Positions 27,844 to 37,200 of a stretch of 64,000 nucleotides of DNA are shown one piece after another (the first letter of the stretch is position 1; the number at the start of each line of letters is the position of its first letter). Both the position numbers and the translations under genes were made by a program. The notes beneath the pieces are model-generated. The model was not told the origin of the DNA. It searched no databases and saw only the letters and a list, made by a program, of their open reading frames with translations. The DNA is from Desulfovibrio psychrotolerans. GTDB taxonomy: Bacteria > Desulfobacterota > Desulfovibrionia > Desulfovibrionales > Desulfovibrionaceae. The stretch spans positions 1 to 64,000 of the forward strand of contig NZ_BLVP01000005.1 of NCBI RefSeq assembly GCF_013340305.1. The letters run 5' to 3'.

Positions 27844-29172
27844 CTACAGCCAGCGGTTCTTCTTGAAAAGATAAACCATTATACCGCCCAGCCCGCCCAT
27901 GAAGGCCAGAGCCAGATAATAGCCATACTCCCACTCCAGTTCAGGCACGCGCTGAAAGTTCATGCCGTACACACCGGCTATGAAGGTAAGCGGTATAAAG
28001 ATGGTGGCTATAATGGTGAGCAGCTTCATCACCTTGTTCATGCGCATGCCCGCAAGCGATATCTGCACGTCCAGCATGCCGGAGAGCAGGTCGAGCAACG
28101 CCTGCACCGATTCCACCACCTGCTCGGCATGCCCCTTCACGTCTGCAAGAAACGGGGCCGTCCCATCGTCAATCTCCACTGCCTCGTTCATATGCAGCGC
28201 CCCCAGCGCCTGCCGCGCGGGCATAAGCGCGTTGCGCAGTCCCACCACCGTACGCTTCAGGGTATAAATATCCTTCAGCGCCTGCTCGTCCATATCCCCT
28301 TCGCCCAACCGCTCCTCCAGTTCCTGCATATCCGCGCCAATGGCGCTCAGGGTGGCGTAATATCCGTCCACCAGCGCGTCCAGCATGGCAATGACCAGAT
28401 ACATGGACCCCAGCCGCCGCACACGTCCCCTCCCCTTGCGCAGTCTGCCCAGCACGCCCTCCCACACCGGTCCCGGTTCCTCCAGAAACCCCACCACCAC
28501 GTTCTCCCGGCACGCCACCGCCGCGTGCCGCTCTTTAAGCCGCAGCGTCCCCGGCTCGTACTCAATCTGGCGAAAGGTCATGATCACATGGTCATCATAC
28601 TCTTCCAGACTGGGCCTGTGTCCCGTGTTCAGAATATCTTCCACAGAAAGCGGATGCAGGCCGAACCAGTCCGCCACCGCCTGCACCTGTTCCGCCTCGT
28701 GCAGCCCGCTCAGAATGAGCAGATGGCTCGGCCCTCCTGCGTCTTCGCAGGTATCCGCTATACCTGTTCCCGAAGGAGCGTTGCCAATCCCCTCGTTATC
28801 AGTCCCTTTCTCGCCAGTCCCTTTCTCGCCAGCCCCTTTGTCGCCAGTCCCCTCGCAATAGGGCACTGCACCGGCAGGCACTCCGCCGGCGGCAACAGCA
28901 GCCGTGTTCCGTCCGTGTTCCCCGGCGGAACCCCCTTGCGGCACTGCCTCTGCCGCAGTCATGCGGCTGTCCGCATCTTCCCGCGCCCCGCCGCACGTTG
29001 TACGCAGGGGGGGCAGAACAAACGGAAACGTCTGCACCGTCTCTTCCAGTTCGGTGCCGGTATAGGCCACATGCAGCAGCACGGGGCTGAAGGACTTTCC
29101 CTCGCCCGCATACACGGCATCGCCCGCTTCCCTTCCCTGCTTTCCGCTGTGGTGCCGTATGGATTCGAACAT
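27844..29172 (-). CDS. corA: CorA-type divalent metal ion transporter
   Basis: The 442-residue magnesium/cobalt channel has a long cytoplasmic domain and two C-terminal helices joined by the diagnostic GMN motif (YGMNFQRVP), followed by a basic KKNRWL end. ATG 29172 was chosen because GGAGAC precedes it; the frame continues upstream into repetitive DNA without homology. An acidic/glycine linker at about residues 105-130 is encoded by three 15-bp repeats and is absent from ordinary CorA. It is the last gene of a minus-strand group with the PEP-binding-domain protein and the GGDEF protein. Confidence 0.9.
   Translation of the reverse strand: MFESIRHHSGKQGREAGDAVYAGEGKSFSPVLLHVAYTGTELEETVQTFPFVLPPLRTTCGGAREDADSRMTAAEAVPQGGSAGEHGRNTAAVAAGGVPAGAVPYCEGTGDKGAGEKGTGEKGTDNEGIGNAPSGTGIADTCEDAGGPSHLLILSGLHEAEQVQAVADWFGLHPLSVEDILNTGHRPSLEEYDDHVIMTFRQIEYEPGTLRLKERHAAVACRENVVVGFLEEPGPVWEGVLGRLRKGRGRVRRLGSMYLVIAMLDALVDGYYATLSAIGADMQELEERLGEGDMDEQALKDIYTLKRTVVGLRNALMPARQALGALHMNEAVEIDDGTAPFLADVKGHAEQVVESVQALLDLLSGMLDVQISLAGMRMNKVMKLLTIIATIFIPLTFIAGVYGMNFQRVPELEWEYGYYLALAFMGGLGGIMVYLFKKNRWL
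28801..28845. repeat. Three 15-bp tandem repeats inside corA
   Basis: AGTCCCTTTCTCGCC occurs twice perfectly (28801-28830) and once with two changes (28831-28845). On the minus strand it encodes a GEKGT-type pentapeptide repeat in the N-terminal linker of CorA. Length variation would stay in frame. Confidence 0.9.
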
Positions 29173-29204
29173 GCTGTCTCCGTTATCCGCCCTTTTGTGC
29201 GCCC

Positions 29205-29297
29205 CGTTATCTGTTCCGTATCTGGCCGTATCTGTTCCGTATCTAGGCCGTATCCGGCCCGTTCTCTGGCCCGTTCTCTGGCCCGTATCTGTATTGA
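29205..29297. repeat. Degenerate short direct repeats upstream of corA
   Basis: CCGTATCTG or one-base variants occur several times (near 29216, 29226, 29238, 29249 and 29283). GGCCCGTTCTCT occurs as two tandem 12-bp copies followed by a third variant (about 29257-29291). The cluster occupies the gap between the PEP-binding-domain gene and corA and could be a binding array or simply slippage-prone DNA. Confidence 0.7.
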
Positions 29298-32200
29298 CTA
29301 TCTGTCGTCCGTTCCGGGCAGAATAACACACTGCGAGCTGCGCCCGTCCACCTTGAGCACCACAGGTTCTTCAAGGCGCACCCACCGCGTGAACACGCCC
29401 TCCTCGCGGACAGGCAGCGACTCAAGCCACGCCCAGTCCAGCAGGTCGTCCCCCTGCTGCCCCACCATGATATAATGAATACCCAGCGTGGTAAGATTAT
29501 GAAAAAAGTGCGACCCCTGCGAAGGTTCCACCCGCAGATTCTCCGCAGCGGTTTCCACCATGGCGGCAACCCCGCTGATATCCTGCCAGCCCACGGGAAT
29601 GCCCAGCCAGCGGTCCGCAGACCCCCACCGGCCGAAACCGATGAGCAGGTACGGCCTGCCCTCAGCCACCAGCGCACGATTCATGGCGGCAATCTCGCGC
29701 GCCATCTCCTGCGTGCGGGAAACGTCAAAGCTCTCCCGCCGCACAAACACTATATCCCGAATGTCCCGCCGTTCGCTGTTGCCCAGCGCATTGGCAGAAC
29801 GGCATACCGCCACCCGGCGTTCCTCATCGGTAATGACCACACGCCGCACCTCCGCCCGTGCGCTCATGGGCCGCATCTGCAGCAGGGCAAACCGCCCTGC
29901 GGGATACCGCGCATCCGTCTCCTTCGCACCGGGTTCAGGCATATCCACGCAAAATTCCAGCTCCACGGCACCGCCCATGGCCTCTTCCGCCACCCCCAGC
30001 ACATCGGTAATCAGCCCGGAAAGCGGAAACTGCCCATGCCGCAGAAGCTGCGAAAAAAGCAGCACCCGCGCCCCGGGCATATCGGTGGTGTCGCGCAACA
30101 CGCCTTCCCGCGGATCGTAGGTGCTTGCCAGAAAAGAAAGAGGCCCCGCAGGCTCGGCATCGCACACATCGCGCAGCACCAGCCGGTCAGCGCACGCCTG
30201 CGGCGGGTCTTCGCCTTCCTGTCCCATGTACAGGCTGTAAAACCGCGACTGGGCATTATGCATCATATCCGCCGCAGAGGCGAACTGCGGCAGCAACTGG
30301 GGATGCCGCGGCGAAAAGCGCAGTGCCGTGCCCCCGTCCATGACCAGCTTGCCCAGCCCCATGGCCACGGTGGCAACACCATCCACCGTGCCCATGCGCC
30401 CGAAGGGGTAATAGTTGTGCGACTGCGCCACCCCGGACAGGGCGGGATAATAATGCTGCCCGTACTGCCTGCCCACCACTTCCTGTATCACCAGCCCCAT
30501 CTTCTCCTCATCCGGGCGCAGCTTCACCCGGCGCGAAAACGCCTTGGGAGCCTGACAGCAGGTGGAGGCATACACCAGCCGCACGGCATCCAGCAACTGA
30601 CGCAGCCGTTCCTGCGGGTCCGGGTGGTTGTTGGGCAGCATCCGGGTGGCGTACAGACCGGCATAGGCCTGAAACTGCGCGTCTTCCAGCAGACTGGATG
30701 AGCGCACCGTAAGCGGGCCGCGCACCTCGCGCAGATAGGCCCGCAGGTGGTGCTCCAGCCAGCCGGGCATCTTGCCCGCCAGAAACTGCCGCGCCACCTC
30801 CTCGTCTGTCACCTCTGTGCCGGACCCGTCGGCCTTGGCAAGGTACTTCAGGTTGTTAATACGCATAAAGGCGTCGTAGGCGTCCGTTCCCACTGCCACC
30901 GTGCGCGGCGGCGCAATGAGAATGCCGGGGTACTTGGCATGCAGCCATTCGTGCCGCGCCATCAGGCGGAACAGATACGCCAGACCGCGCCCCTTGCCGC
31001 CCAGCGACCCCTTGCCCATCTTGAGAAAATCCGTCTCAGGGTCAAAGTCTCCGGCATGGAAGGTGACCACCACCCCCCGCTGCCGGGCGCGTATGCGGTC
31101 ACGTATGAGCGTGAGCAGATAATCACGCAGCATAAGGGGCGATGCAAAGTCGTTGTGCGAGAGAGGCCGCATCACGCAGGCAAGTTCAAACTCGTTGCGA
31201 GCAAAGAACCAGCGGGAAAAGTCATTGCGGTCGCAATGGGCAAGGAACACATCATCGGGAATGGTGCGCAGCATCTTCTCCACCCCGTGCATGCTGGAAG
31301 CCCGCCCAATCTCCCCGCCCTGCGCATCACGGAACACAAAATCCCCGAATCCGAGCTGTTCCGCCACAAACCGCCGCACCTCGGCAAGCAGCATGGGGGA
31401 ATTCTTGTCCACAAAAAAGGCCGGAATATCACGCGCCTTTGCACCGTTGGCCGATTCGGAACTGGTCAGCAACAGCGGAATATCTCCGCGCCGCCCGCGT
31501 ATGCCGCGCAAAAGCGCCACTCCCGCTTCCTCCGTCTGCACGCCCCCCCGGGGAAAACGCACATCGGATATAACCCCCAGCACATAATGCTGGTACCGCT
31601 CAAAGTATTCCATGGCCTGTTCAAAGTTCTCCGCCACCAGAATCTTGGGGCGGGCGCGCATGGCCAGCAGCCGGTGTTCCTGATTCAGCCCCTCGTGAAT
31701 AACCTGCTGGGCCTGCAGCACCAGTTCGCGGTAGAGTATGGGAAGCAGCGAAGATATAAAGACCGGCGAATCTTCCACCAGAATAATAACCCGCACACCG
31801 GCTGTTTCCGTGTCCCGTTCCACGTTCAGCCCGTCTTCCGCCAGCTTGACTATGGCAAGCAGCAGGTCCGCATTGCCGGTCCAGACAAAAAAACGGTCCA
31901 CGCCCATGCTGCGCAGGGTTTCGGTGTCTTCCGCTGCCTGATGCGTGAGCATGACCACGGGCATGTTGGGATGCGGAGCCTTCACACTTGCGCGCAGCGC
32001 ACGCAGGTCTTCCGGCCCGAAGTTGGACATGAGGATGAGCATGTCGAACGACTGCTCCTCAAGGACGCGGGGCACCTCATCGAAGGAAGAAACCCACGTC
32101 AGGCGTGGAGGCTGGCTGAGGTTAAGCCCCCGGTATTCACTGACAAGCCGTTCAGAGAGCTTGCAGTCCTCCTCCATCACCCATGCGTCGTAGGGTGTGG

Positions 32201-32300
32201 AGAGCAGCAGTATGGTCCGCACCTTGCGGGCCATGAGTTCCTGATACAGGGCAAAACGCGCTTCCGCCCCGGTCCTGTGGCAATAGGGCTGCTCGGTCAT
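29298..32300 (-). CDS. Receiver-like / PEP-pyruvate-binding (PPDK N-terminal) domain protein
   Basis: This 1000-residue protein opens with two receiver-like folds. The first (about 25-155) lacks the acceptor Asp; the second (about 170-335) keeps it (VISDVRFP) plus the acidic pair, Ser/Thr and Lys. A PEP-synthase/PPDK-type nucleotide-binding domain (about 450-860) follows, with GKGSLGGKGRGLAYLF and VRSSSLLEDAQFQAYAG. The swivelling phospho-His domain and the PEP-binding barrel of true PEP synthase are missing, so the complete PEP synthase reaction is not expected. GGAGGAAGCAC precedes the ATG. It lies between GGDEF and corA genes. Its substrate is unknown; phosphorylation of the second receiver may control an ATP-dependent transfer. 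Confidence 0.8.
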   Translation of the reverse strand: MTEQPYCHRTGAEARFALYQELMARKVRTILLLSTPYDAWVMEEDCKLSERLVSEYRGLNLSQPPRLTWVSSFDEVPRVLEEQSFDMLILMSNFGPEDLRALRASVKAPHPNMPVVMLTHQAAEDTETLRSMGVDRFFVWTGNADLLLAIVKLAEDGLNVERDTETAGVRVIILVEDSPVFISSLLPILYRELVLQAQQVIHEGLNQEHRLLAMRARPKILVAENFEQAMEYFERYQHYVLGVISDVRFPRGGVQTEEAGVALLRGIRGRRGDIPLLLTSSESANGAKARDIPAFFVDKNSPMLLAEVRRFVAEQLGFGDFVFRDAQGGEIGRASSMHGVEKMLRTIPDDVFLAHCDRNDFSRWFFARNEFELACVMRPLSHNDFASPLMLRDYLLTLIRDRIRARQRGVVVTFHAGDFDPETDFLKMGKGSLGGKGRGLAYLFRLMARHEWLHAKYPGILIAPPRTVAVGTDAYDAFMRINNLKYLAKADGSGTEVTDEEVARQFLAGKMPGWLEHHLRAYLREVRGPLTVRSSSLLEDAQFQAYAGLYATRMLPNNHPDPQERLRQLLDAVRLVYASTCCQAPKAFSRRVKLRPDEEKMGLVIQEVVGRQYGQHYYPALSGVAQSHNYYPFGRMGTVDGVATVAMGLGKLVMDGGTALRFSPRHPQLLPQFASAADMMHNAQSRFYSLYMGQEGEDPPQACADRLVLRDVCDAEPAGPLSFLASTYDPREGVLRDTTDMPGARVLLFSQLLRHGQFPLSGLITDVLGVAEEAMGGAVELEFCVDMPEPGAKETDARYPAGRFALLQMRPMSARAEVRRVVITDEERRVAVCRSANALGNSERRDIRDIVFVRRESFDVSRTQEMAREIAAMNRALVAEGRPYLLIGFGRWGSADRWLGIPVGWQDISGVAAMVETAAENLRVEPSQGSHFFHNLTTLGIHYIMVGQQGDDLLDWAWLESLPVREEGVFTRWVRLEEPVVLKVDGRSSQCVILPGTDDR

Positions 32301-32369
32301 GTGCTTCCTCCGCTCTCAGCGTAGCACACGCGGCGGAAAAACACGACAGCAAACGGCCCGCTTCCGGCC

Positions 32370-33935
32370 TTACCGCTCCCCCCCGCCAGAGTGCGGGGCG
32401 TACGGTGCGCACGGGCCTGCCACATCGCGCTTGTCGGCATACATGGCCTTGTCGGCCCGCAGGTAGGCACTGTCCAGCGTGTCTTCCGGCAGCACGGCAG
32501 AAAGGCCGCAGCTCACCGAAACAAAAATATCCCTGCCGTCCGCCCGCGCCACAGGCTCTGCCGCCAGCCGCTCCCGGAAACGCTCCAGCACAGCCCCTGC
32601 GGCCGCCTCGCCGCCCATAATCAGCAACATAAACTCGTCTCCGCCCCACCGGGCTATGGTGTCCGTCTCACGGAAGCACTCCTCGGCAAGGCGCGAAAAT
32701 CCCTGCAACACATGGTCGCCCGCCGCGTGCCCGTAAGTATCGTTAATATCCTTGAATCCGTTCAGGTCCATAACGGCAAGTGAAAAAGGCAGCCCGCCGC
32801 GCCCCATCATGGCATGCAGCAAGGCGAACTTCATTTCCAGCCCCCTGCGGTTGTCCAGACCGGTCAGCACGTCCGTGCGCGCCTGTTCCTCCAGCCTGCG
32901 CTGGTAGCGGTTCACCGTGAGCACACTCACCATAAGCACCGCCAGCGTCACCAGCACCCCCGCCCCCACCGTGCGCACAAGGTTCTCCCGTGCGGAGAGC
33001 AGGGCAATCTGCTCCGGCTGCTGCACCACAAGATACCAGTCTATCTCCGGTATGTAGCGCGCGGTAAGGTACACATATCCGTCATCCCCCTCATAGGCAA
33101 AATCCACAGCGGCATTGCGCTCCTTCAGCACCGCTGCCGCCGCCTCCGGCGTGGTCACGTCCGCCAGCCCGCTCTTCATGACCAGCGCGGTATTCGGATG
33201 CACCTGCACCTGCCCGCGGGTGTCCGTCAGAAACACGGTGCGCCCGCCCAGATGGGCGAACCCTCCGAAAAACCGCGCCAGCGTCTCCATGTGCAGGCCC
33301 ACGCCCGTCACGCCTATGGTGTTGCCGTCATAATCGAGCACGCGGTAGTTGATGAACACGGTCAGCGCGTTATCCGCCGCCTCGTTGGTGTCCACGTCCA
33401 GCCGCATGATCATGGGCGAATCCAGAAACGAATAATACCACCCGTCGTGCTCATCCTCGCGTGCAACGGTCTTGAGCACATCGTTGAAATGATAATACCG
33501 CCCCGTTGCCGCCGAGACAAAAAAGGTGGAAAAAAAGCCGAATTCCTCATGGATGCGCAGCAGATACTTGCGTACAAGCTCAGGGTCACGCTCACCGCTC
33601 AATGCCCAGTCCTTCAGAAAGGTATCGTTGGCCATCACAGATGACACGTGAATAGGCTGCATCAGGTCGGAATGAATTTCAGAAAAGATGGTGTCGCGCA
33701 GCAGCGGCAGTGAGGAATTTACAATCTCCTCACGTATGAACCGTCTGGAAACCTGATAGTTTACCACCGCAATAAACACGAACGCCGCCAGCATGATCCC
33801 GGAAAGAACGGATACCAGCTTGGCCTTGTCAGATCTCAATACCATGCGCACCACCTGCGTAAAGGAATAACGGTCCTTTGGGGAAATACTCCAGAAGCGC
33901 CGGAAAACCAAGTGATTTGCCACGCCCGCCTGCAC
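32370..33935 (-). CDS. Membrane-bound diguanylate cyclase with dCache sensor
   Basis: The protein has an N-terminal helix (about 35-60), an extracytoplasmic dCache-like sensor (60-310) with YHFNDVLKT and FINYRVLDYDGNTIGVTGVGL, a second helix (320-345) and a GGDEF domain. The active site GGDEF is intact, and the inhibitory site RETD lies the usual distance upstream (RETDTIARWGGDEF). It should make cyclic di-GMP on ligand binding and be product-inhibited. The start is uncertain: GTG 33935 sits 1 nt from AGGAGG, so GTG 33923 or ATG 33845 may be used instead. It heads the minus-strand group with the PEP-binding-domain protein and corA. Confidence 0.85.
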   Translation of the reverse strand: MQAGVANHLVFRRFWSISPKDRYSFTQVVRMVLRSDKAKLVSVLSGIMLAAFVFIAVVNYQVSRRFIREEIVNSSLPLLRDTIFSEIHSDLMQPIHVSSVMANDTFLKDWALSGERDPELVRKYLLRIHEEFGFFSTFFVSAATGRYYHFNDVLKTVAREDEHDGWYYSFLDSPMIMRLDVDTNEAADNALTVFINYRVLDYDGNTIGVTGVGLHMETLARFFGGFAHLGGRTVFLTDTRGQVQVHPNTALVMKSGLADVTTPEAAAAVLKERNAAVDFAYEGDDGYVYLTARYIPEIDWYLVVQQPEQIALLSARENLVRTVGAGVLVTLAVLMVSVLTVNRYQRRLEEQARTDVLTGLDNRRGLEMKFALLHAMMGRGGLPFSLAVMDLNGFKDINDTYGHAAGDHVLQGFSRLAEECFRETDTIARWGGDEFMLLIMGGEAAAGAVLERFRERLAAEPVARADGRDIFVSVSCGLSAVLPEDTLDSAYLRADKAMYADKRDVAGPCAPYAPHSGGGER

Positions 33936-34080
33936 CTCCTACCCCCACAGCCGCCGCCCGGCAAAACCCGTCACCCCGCACAGAGCCACATAATTATTCA
34001 CGTTCAAGCCGTCTCTTCATCCGCTCCGGCACAAAGACCATGGCCCCCTTCTATGCAAAAAGCCGCCCTCCCGCATCCGG

Positions 34081-34140
34081 TCACACATGGTCACACGTGG
34101 TCAAACGTGATCACACGTGGTCGCACGTGATCACAGGTGG
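34081..34140. repeat. Six tandem 10-bp repeats (TCACACGTGG) upstream of the FAD/Fe-S oxidoreductase
   Basis: Six contiguous decamers, each TCACACGTGG or a one- to three-base variant, run without interruption. Several carry the CACGTG palindrome. They lie 37-96 nt upstream of the -35 element of the next gene, at nearly one helical turn per unit, the geometry of a cooperative activator-binding array. The flanks of the 305-nt gap hold no gene. Confidence 0.9.
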
Positions 34141-34176
34141 AAGAACCACCCTGCATTGAGTGAGCAATCAGTTCAG

Positions 34177-34205
34177 TTGCCAACCTCGGAAAAAATCCCT
34201 ATAAG
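34177..34205 (+). promoter_or_regulatory. Sigma-70 promoter of the FAD/Fe-S oxidoreductase
   Basis: TTGCCA (34177-34182) and TATAAG (34200-34205) are separated by 17 nt. Transcription would begin near 34212, and the ATG lies at 34240 behind GGGAG. Confidence 0.65.
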
Positions 34206-34239
34206 AGTTCTCTTTTCCGAAATACTGGGAGTAAAGATA

Positions 34240-37200
34240 ATGCCGCACAAAGGTCCACACATTTCCATAGGCTCAGAGTTTCTCGTGCACCGGGTGCTGC
34301 GTATCGATCTGGACGAGTTCGAGGACTGGCCCGAGGCAGTCCGCGAAACGGCCATAGCGCTTGCAGAAGAGTTGTTCCTTGTCCGGTACAACCCGTTCAT
34401 CGATGCGGAAACCGTGCGCCAGAGCGTGCAGGCCCGCTTCGATCAGACCGTGCCCGGCCTTGCCCACCATTACGCCACCACCCTGCGCGAAGGGCTTACC
34501 ATGTTCTGGAGCTCCTACGATTCCGACATGGAATTCCGCGACGAGCTCATCAGGCGCATCGGGCAGGTGATCCCGCGCGACCGCATAGACCTGCGCCCCG
34601 GCTCGCTGGTGGAATGCTCCACCGATGCCACAGACCTGCGCATGGAGCTGCCGCTGCTTGTGGTCGCCCCCGCCAGCGCAGAAGAGGTCAGCGCCGTGGT
34701 GTGCCTTGCCAACGAGATGAAGTTCGCCCTCATCCCGCGCGGCGGCGCGTCCGGCTGTACGGGCGGCGCCATTCCCGCCCGCAAGCGCACGGTGGTTATG
34801 ACGCTGCAAAAGCTCAGCCGCATCAGGGAAGTGAACACAGGCGACATGACCCTCACCGTAGAGGCGGGCGTCATCACCGCGTCCGCCATCAAGGCGGCGG
34901 CGGACAAGGGCATGCTCTTCACCGTAGACCCCGCGTCCAAGGCGGCGTCCACCATAGGCGGTAATATTGCAGAAAACTCCGGCGGTCCCTCAGCCTTTGA
35001 ATACGGCACCACGCTGGACAACATCCTCTCCTACCGCATGGTCACTCCCACCGGCGAAATCGTGGATGTGGAGCGGGTGGCCCACCCCCGCCACAAGATC
35101 ATGGAAACCGAAACCGCCGTGTTCGAGGTCAAAGACGTCTCCGGCGGCGTGCGCACCGTCATCACCCTGAAGGGAGACGAAATCCGCAAACCCGGTCTGG
35201 GCAAGGACGTCACCAACAAATTCCTCGGCGGACTTCCCGGCGTGCAGAAGGAAGGCACAGACGGCATCATCGTGGAGGCACGCTTCGTCTGCCATCCGCC
35301 GCAGAAGCATTTCCGCGTGGTGGTGCTGGAATTCTTCGGGCGTTCCATGCACAACGCCATGCTGGTTATCAAGCAGATAGTGGCCCTGCGCGATACCATC
35401 CGCACACAGGGCGATCTGGTAAAGATATCCGCGCTGGAAGAGTTCGGCATCAAATATGTAGAAGCCATCGAATACCAGAAAAAGTCCACGCAGTACGAGG
35501 GCAAGCCCATCTCCGTGCTCATCCTGCAACTGGACTCCAACGATGAACCCGCGCTGGAAAAGAACGTGCGCGACATCGTGGATATCTGTGCGCCCTACGA
35601 CATGGTGGACGCCTTTGTCGCCAAAGATGCCGCGCAGGCGGAACACTACTGGGAAGACCGGCACAAACTCTCGGCCATCGCCCGCCGCACGTCCGGCTTC
35701 AAGATCAACGAAGATATCGTCATCCCCATCGACGTCATCCCCGACTTTTCCGACTTCATCGAAAAGCTCAATCAGGAATGCATGGGCAAGGCCTACCGCG
35801 CCGCATTGCAGGACGTGGGCCGCGTTCCCGGCATGCCCATGGAAGACAAGTCCCTGAACCGCGAGTTCACGTTCGCCTCCAAGGTGGCGCAGGGCAAGGT
35901 GCCCACGGCCGAACTTTCCGATCAGGAAATGCTGGACAGAACCACCGCCTACTTCGACGAGCTTTCGGAGAACTATCCCGCGCTCAAGCGCACCTTCCAG
36001 AAGATATACGAGCACATGCTCGCCACCCGCATCATCGTGGCCAACCACATGCACGCGGGCGACGGCAACTGTCACGTGAACATCCCCGTAAACTCCAACG
36101 ACCCCATCATGCTGCATAATGCCGAAGAAGTGGCAGACGCCGTCATGACCAAGGCGCAGGAGATGCATGGCGAGGTCACGGGCGAGCACGGCATCGGCAT
36201 CACCAAGATCAAGTTCCTGTCCGAAGAGAAGATGCAGGCCCTGAAGACCTTCAAGAGCCGCGTGGACCCGCATTCCATCATGAATCCGGCCAAGCTTACC
36301 CAGCGCGAAACGCCGGTCAAGCCGTTCACCTTCTCCTTCAACAGGCTCATCAAGGACATTCAGGCCTCCGGCCTCGCAGACAAGGACAGGCTCATCGGCC
36401 TGCTCACCAACATTCAGGTGTGCACCCGCTGCGGCAAGTGCAAGCAGGTCTGCCCCATGTTCTTCCCGGAAAAATCGCTCCTCTACCACCCGCGTAACAA
36501 AAACCTCAGCCTCGGCGCGCTGCTTGAGGCGGTCTACTACTCGCAGGTGAACAAGGGCAAGCCGGACGAAAACCTGCTCACCCAGTTGCGGCAGCTTGTG
36601 GAGCACTGCACCGGCTGCGGCAAGTGTACCGCCGTGTGCCCGGTGAAGATAAACTCCTCCAGTGTGGCGCTGGAGCTGCGCGCCTTTGTGGATGAAGAAG
36701 GCGCGGGCGGGCACCCTATCAAATCCAAGGTGCTGGATTACATTGCGGCAGACATTTCCGGCCGGGCACCGCGCGCCGCAAAGCTTGCCGCCATGGGCCA
36801 GAAGCTGCAGAACAGGGCACTCAAACTTATCCCCGCTTCATGGCGTTCGGGACTGGATAACCCGCTCTTTTCCGGCCCCGGGCCGGAGGTCGGCTACAAC
36901 AGCCTTGCGGAAGCCATCCGGCTGGACAAGGGGTCCATCTTCATCCCCAAATCCCGTACGGAAGCAAAGCCGCTGGAAACGGTGTTCTACTTCCCCGGCT
37001 GCGGCGGCGCACTGTTCTACCGCAACATCGGCCTAGCCGGGCTGGTCCTCATGCTCCGGGCTGGCTTTGCCGTGATCATGCCGGATAAACACCAGTGCTG
37101 CGGCTACCCCCTGCTGGCAGCAGGCAAAGATACCCTCTACCGCAAAAACCGCGAATCCAACCTCACCGCCATGACCGGGCTGCTGGAAAAAGCCGCCGCG

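Noticed and set aside
34081-34140. 10-bp array (and the 11-bp array at 60371) as CRISPR
   Set aside because: The units are only 10-11 bp, contiguous without spacers, and no cas gene is present.
34990-36714. 574-codon minus-strand frame within the oxidoreductase gene
   Set aside because: It is an antisense shadow with no ribosome site and no recognisable protein.
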